The notes beneath the pieces were generated by a model. The model saw nothing but the letters and a program-made list of their open reading frames with translations, ran no database searches and was not told the origin of the DNA. A program made the translations under genes and the position numbers. This document shows positions 6,843-9,272 of a stretch of DNA of 9,272 bases, one piece after another (the stretch's first letter is position 1; the number at the start of each line of letters is the position of its first letter). The DNA comes from Anaeromyxobacteraceae bacterium (GTDB lineage: Bacteria; Myxococcota; Myxococcia; Myxococcales; Anaeromyxobacteraceae). Where the stretch lies: assembly GCA_027349605.1 (NCBI GenBank), contig DAIEMM010000475.1:1-9272 (forward strand). The letters run 5' to 3'.

Positions 6843-9113
6843 ATGCACGGGCGCGCCTTCTCCGCAGGACTCCTCCTCCTCGCCGCGGTCCTCGCGGCGA
6901 CCTGGCTCGGGCTCCGCCCCCCCTCCCCCCTTCCGTCCTCCGCGTCCGCCGGCACCTTTTCGGCCGGGCGGGCGCTCTCGCAGCTGCGCGGCCTGCTCGA
7001 GGCGGCGGGCGAGGGCGTGCCCCACCCGGCGGGATCGGAGGCCAACGCCCGCGTGCGCGATCGCATCGTCGCCGCCTTCCGGGAGCTGGCGGTGGAGCAC
7101 CGGGTGGAGCGGTCGGTGACCTGCAACCGCTACCTCACCTGCACGCCGGTCTCGAACGTGGTGGCCCGCCTGCCCGGAAGGGGGCGCGGCCCTCCGGTCC
7201 TCCTCTCCGCGCACCTCGACTCCGTGCCGGCCGGGCCCGGAGCCGCGGACGACGGGTCGGGCGTGGCCATCGCGCTCGAGATCGCCCGGGTGCTGCGCGC
7301 CGAGCCGGCCGCGGCCGACGTGATCCTGCTCGTCGACGACGCCGAGGAGTCCGGGCTGGGGGGCGCCGAGGCCTTCCTGCGCGACCCCGCCGCGCCGGAG
7401 GTGGGCGCGGTGGTGAACCTGGAGGCCCGGGGAACGGGGGGCCCGAGCCTCCTCTTCGAGACCTCCGGGTCGGGAGCCCTCGTCGCCCGGCGCCTCTCCG
7501 AGGGAGCCCGGCGGCCGATGGGGAGCTCGCTCCTCTCCACCGTCTACCGGCTGCTGCCGAACGACACCGACCTCACCGTCCTGCGCCGGCTCGGCGTCCC
7601 GGGAGCGAACCTGGCCTTCATCGACGGGGCCGTCCGCTATCACACGCCCCGCGACGACCTGGCCCACCTCGACCCGCGATCGGTCCAGCACCAGGGGGAG
7701 AACGCGCTCGCGCTCGTCCGCAGGCTGGCCGAGCCCGGCGGGCGCGAGGGGGAGGCCGTCTGGTTCGACCTGCTGGGGCGGTGGGTGGTCCGCTTCCCGG
7801 AACCCTGGGCCGTGCCGCTCGCGCTGGCGTCGCTGTTCCTCGCCCTGGCCGGCGGGGCGACCGACCTCCGGCGCGGGCGGACGTCCCTGTCGCGGGTCGC
7901 GCTCGGCGCATTGCTGCCGCCGCTCTCGGTCGTCGCGGCCGCGGGTCTCGGAGCCGGAGCCGGGCGCGCGCTCGGCCTCGACCCGATCCTCCGGCCCTGG
8001 GTGGCGAACCCCGGCCCGCTCGTCGCCTCGTTCTTCCTGGCCGGGATCGCGGGGGGCCTGCTCCCCGGAGTCCTGGCCGGACGGAGGACCGGTCCGGACG
8101 GCCTGCGGGCAGGTGTCCGCCTCTGGCTCGCCGCGGGCGCCCTGGCCCTGGCCGCGACGCTTCCCGGGGCCTCCTTCGTGCTCCTCGTCCCGGCGCTCGT
8201 GGCCAGCGCCGGGGGGATCCTGGCCGGTTCCAGCGAGCGCGCCCGGGCCGGGGTCGACCTGGCGACGGTGGTCGCCGGAGGGCTCGTGCTGCTCCCGCCG
8301 GCGTGGCTCCTCTACCCGGCCCTGGGCCACGCGGCCGGTCCCGCGGCGGCGGCGGCGGTCGCCGTCGTGGCCCTCCCGCTGGCGCCGCTCGCGGCCGCGC
8401 TTTCCCTCCGTGCGCGCAGCGTCGCCGCGGCCGCTCCCCTCGCGCTGTCCGTCGCCGCGCTCGCCCTGGCGCTCGCCGCTCCCGTGGCCGACGTCGACGC
8501 GCCGGAGCGGCTGATCGTCTACTTCCACCAGGAAGGGGCCGAGGCGCGGATCCTGGCCAGCTCCGACCTGGGCAGGCTCCCGCCGGAGGTCCGCGCGGCC
8601 GCTCCCTTCTCCCCGGGGGCGGAGGTCCGGTTCGGCTGGGGAACCCTCCGCCCGTCCTTCGAGGCGCCGGCGACGCCGCTCCCCGCCGCGGGGCCGGACG
8701 TGGAGGTGCGGGAGGTCTCGCGCGAGGGCGACACGGTCCGGTGGAGCGCCCGGCTCCGCTCGGCGCGTGGCGCCCCCGAGATCCAGCTCGCCATTCCACC
8801 CGAGGTGACGATCCGCTCCTTCCGGGTGGACGGGGCGCCGGTGCCGCCGCCCGTGCCCAAGCTCGCCCGCTGGTACGGGGGGTGGTGGGTCTACCGGCTC
8901 CTCGCGGGTCCGGCGGGCGTCGAGGTGGAGGTGACGGTCTCGGCCTCCGGACCGTTCGAGGTCGTCGTCGCCGACCAGTCGTCGGGCCTTCCCCCCGCCG
9001 CGGCGGGGGTCGCCGCGGCCCGGCCACCGTGGGTGGTGACGCAGCAGGAGGGGGACGTGACCCTCTTCACCCGCAGGGTGCGGATCGAGGCGGGGGCGAC
9101 CCCGGTGCGTTAG
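6843..9113 (+). CDS. Fxna-like M28 family membrane metallopeptidase
   Basis: A 756-residue zinc peptidase of family M28 with the layout of eukaryotic Fxna/ERMP1: N-terminal membrane helix (about 6-22), peptidase domain (about 45-295), a multi-pass region (about 320-550, seven or so helices) and a C-terminal extramembrane domain (about 555-756) that looks beta-rich. The metal site is complete: H124 and D126 (SAHLDS), D136/D137 (GAADDGSG), general base E168 and ligand E169 (DDAEESG), E194 (NLEARG) and H267 (RYHTPRDD). The NLEARGTGG, LPNDTDLTVLRRLG and RYHTPRD segments are especially Fxna-like. Substrates are probably peptides trimmed from the N-terminus on the non-cytoplasmic side. ATG 6843 is preferred for its signal-anchor, but no good ribosome site precedes it; GTG 6825 in the same frame is an alternative. 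It follows the 55-aa gene by 47 bp and is followed 10 bp later by a lipoprotein gene. A link to respiration is not evident. Confidence 0.87.
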   Translation: MHGRAFSAGLLLLAAVLAATWLGLRPPSPLPSSASAGTFSAGRALSQLRGLLEAAGEGVPHPAGSEANARVRDRIVAAFRELAVEHRVERSVTCNRYLTCTPVSNVVARLPGRGRGPPVLLSAHLDSVPAGPGAADDGSGVAIALEIARVLRAEPAAADVILLVDDAEESGLGGAEAFLRDPAAPEVGAVVNLEARGTGGPSLLFETSGSGALVARRLSEGARRPMGSSLLSTVYRLLPNDTDLTVLRRLGVPGANLAFIDGAVRYHTPRDDLAHLDPRSVQHQGENALALVRRLAEPGGREGEAVWFDLLGRWVVRFPEPWAVPLALASLFLALAGGATDLRRGRTSLSRVALGALLPPLSVVAAAGLGAGAGRALGLDPILRPWVANPGPLVASFFLAGIAGGLLPGVLAGRRTGPDGLRAGVRLWLAAGALALAATLPGASFVLLVPALVASAGGILAGSSERARAGVDLATVVAGGLVLLPPAWLLYPALGHAAGPAAAAAVAVVALPLAPLAAALSLRARSVAAAAPLALSVAALALALAAPVADVDAPERLIVYFHQEGAEARILASSDLGRLPPEVRAAAPFSPGAEVRFGWGTLRPSFEAPATPLPAAGPDVEVREVSREGDTVRWSARLRSARGAPEIQLAIPPEVTIRSFRVDGAPVPPPVPKLARWYGGWWVYRLLAGPAGVEVEVTVSASGPFEVVVADQSSGLPPAAAGVAAARPPWVVTQQEGDVTLFTRRVRIEAGATPVR

Positions 9114-9123
9114 GCTCCCGGTC

Positions 9124-9272
9124 GTGCGCCGAGTCCCCATCGCCCTGGCCGCCTTCCTCGCCTCCTGTGCGCATGCGCCGGCGGTGGCTCCCGCGTCCGT
9201 CCCGGCCTCGAACGAGGTCCTGATCCGCATCGAGCGTGCCGCCGGTGGGGGAACCTGGCGGGTGGCGTGGCG
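9124..9272 (+). CDS. Lipoprotein of unknown function, 3' end outside the window
   Basis: From GTG 9124 the frame stays open to the window edge (49 full codons). The N-terminus is a lipoprotein signal: MRRVPIALAAFLASC with lipobox LASC, so lipidation is expected at C15, followed by a Pro/Ala/Val-rich linker and then NEVLIRIERAAGGGTWRVAW. Ala at +2 predicts transport to the outer membrane by the usual rule. Only the export signal can be assigned; the mature domain is missing. The ribosome site is weak. The 10-bp gap from the peptidase stop suggests one transcript. Confidence 0.6.
   Translation, partial: MRRVPIALAAFLASCAHAPAVAPASVPASNEVLIRIERAAGGGTWRVAW

Noticed and set aside
8342..8357. GCG/CGG trinucleotide run
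   Set aside because: It is a short codon-level repeat encoding a polyalanine stretch in a membrane helix of the peptidase and is expected in GC-rich DNA.

Overview
This window is very GC-rich, with G/C-biased third codon positions. It carries multihaem c-type cytochromes, a two-component system with a sigma-54 activator, and a large membrane M28 peptidase. Together these suggest a metal-respiring or anaerobic deltaproteobacterium in the broad sense (Myxococcota such as Anaeromyxobacter-like lineages, or Desulfuromonadota relatives). The taxon is inferred from gene content and base composition; no marker gene is present.

Layout. (1) 1-642: a small 101-aa membrane protein gene (144-449, +) behind a good match to a sigma-54 promoter (81-96), followed by a strong hairpin (477-504) and a second sigma-54-like promoter (607-622). 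(2) 643-2334 (+): an inner-membrane cytochrome that fuses a periplasmic multihaem c domain to a b-type membrane domain. It resembles CbcL-type quinol oxidases in design, but its sixth haem motif is broken (CVDFH). (3) A bidirectional terminator-like hairpin (2339-2400), then two minus-strand genes: a four-helix, SPW-repeat-like membrane protein (2438-2758) and a membrane-anchored 12-haem cytochrome (2868-3758). (4) Divergent from the 12-haem gene by only 39 bp is a plus-strand run: a sensor histidine kinase broken by two in-frame stops (3798-5264), an NtrC-family response regulator (5261-6631, ATGA overlap), a 55-aa membrane peptide (6628-6795, GTGA overlap), an Fxna-like M28 membrane peptidase (6843-9113), and the start of a lipoprotein that runs off the window (9124 onward).

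How the parts may work together (inference): the c/b cytochrome would take electrons from the quinol pool and pass them to the 12-haem cytochrome for onward periplasmic or extracellular transfer. The sigma-54 response regulator is the obvious candidate to activate the two sigma-54-type promoters at the left end. The kinase that should control it is interrupted twice, at codons 52 and 429, although the reading frame between and after the stops is fully conserved. Each of the three lesions (the two stops and the missing haem cysteine) can be explained by one plus-strand G-to-T change. That leaves open recent decay, damage or sequencing artefact, or real biology; reads would decide.

No RNA genes, CRISPR arrays, insertion sequences or attachment sites were recognised. 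No gene-free stretch exceeds 300 bases.
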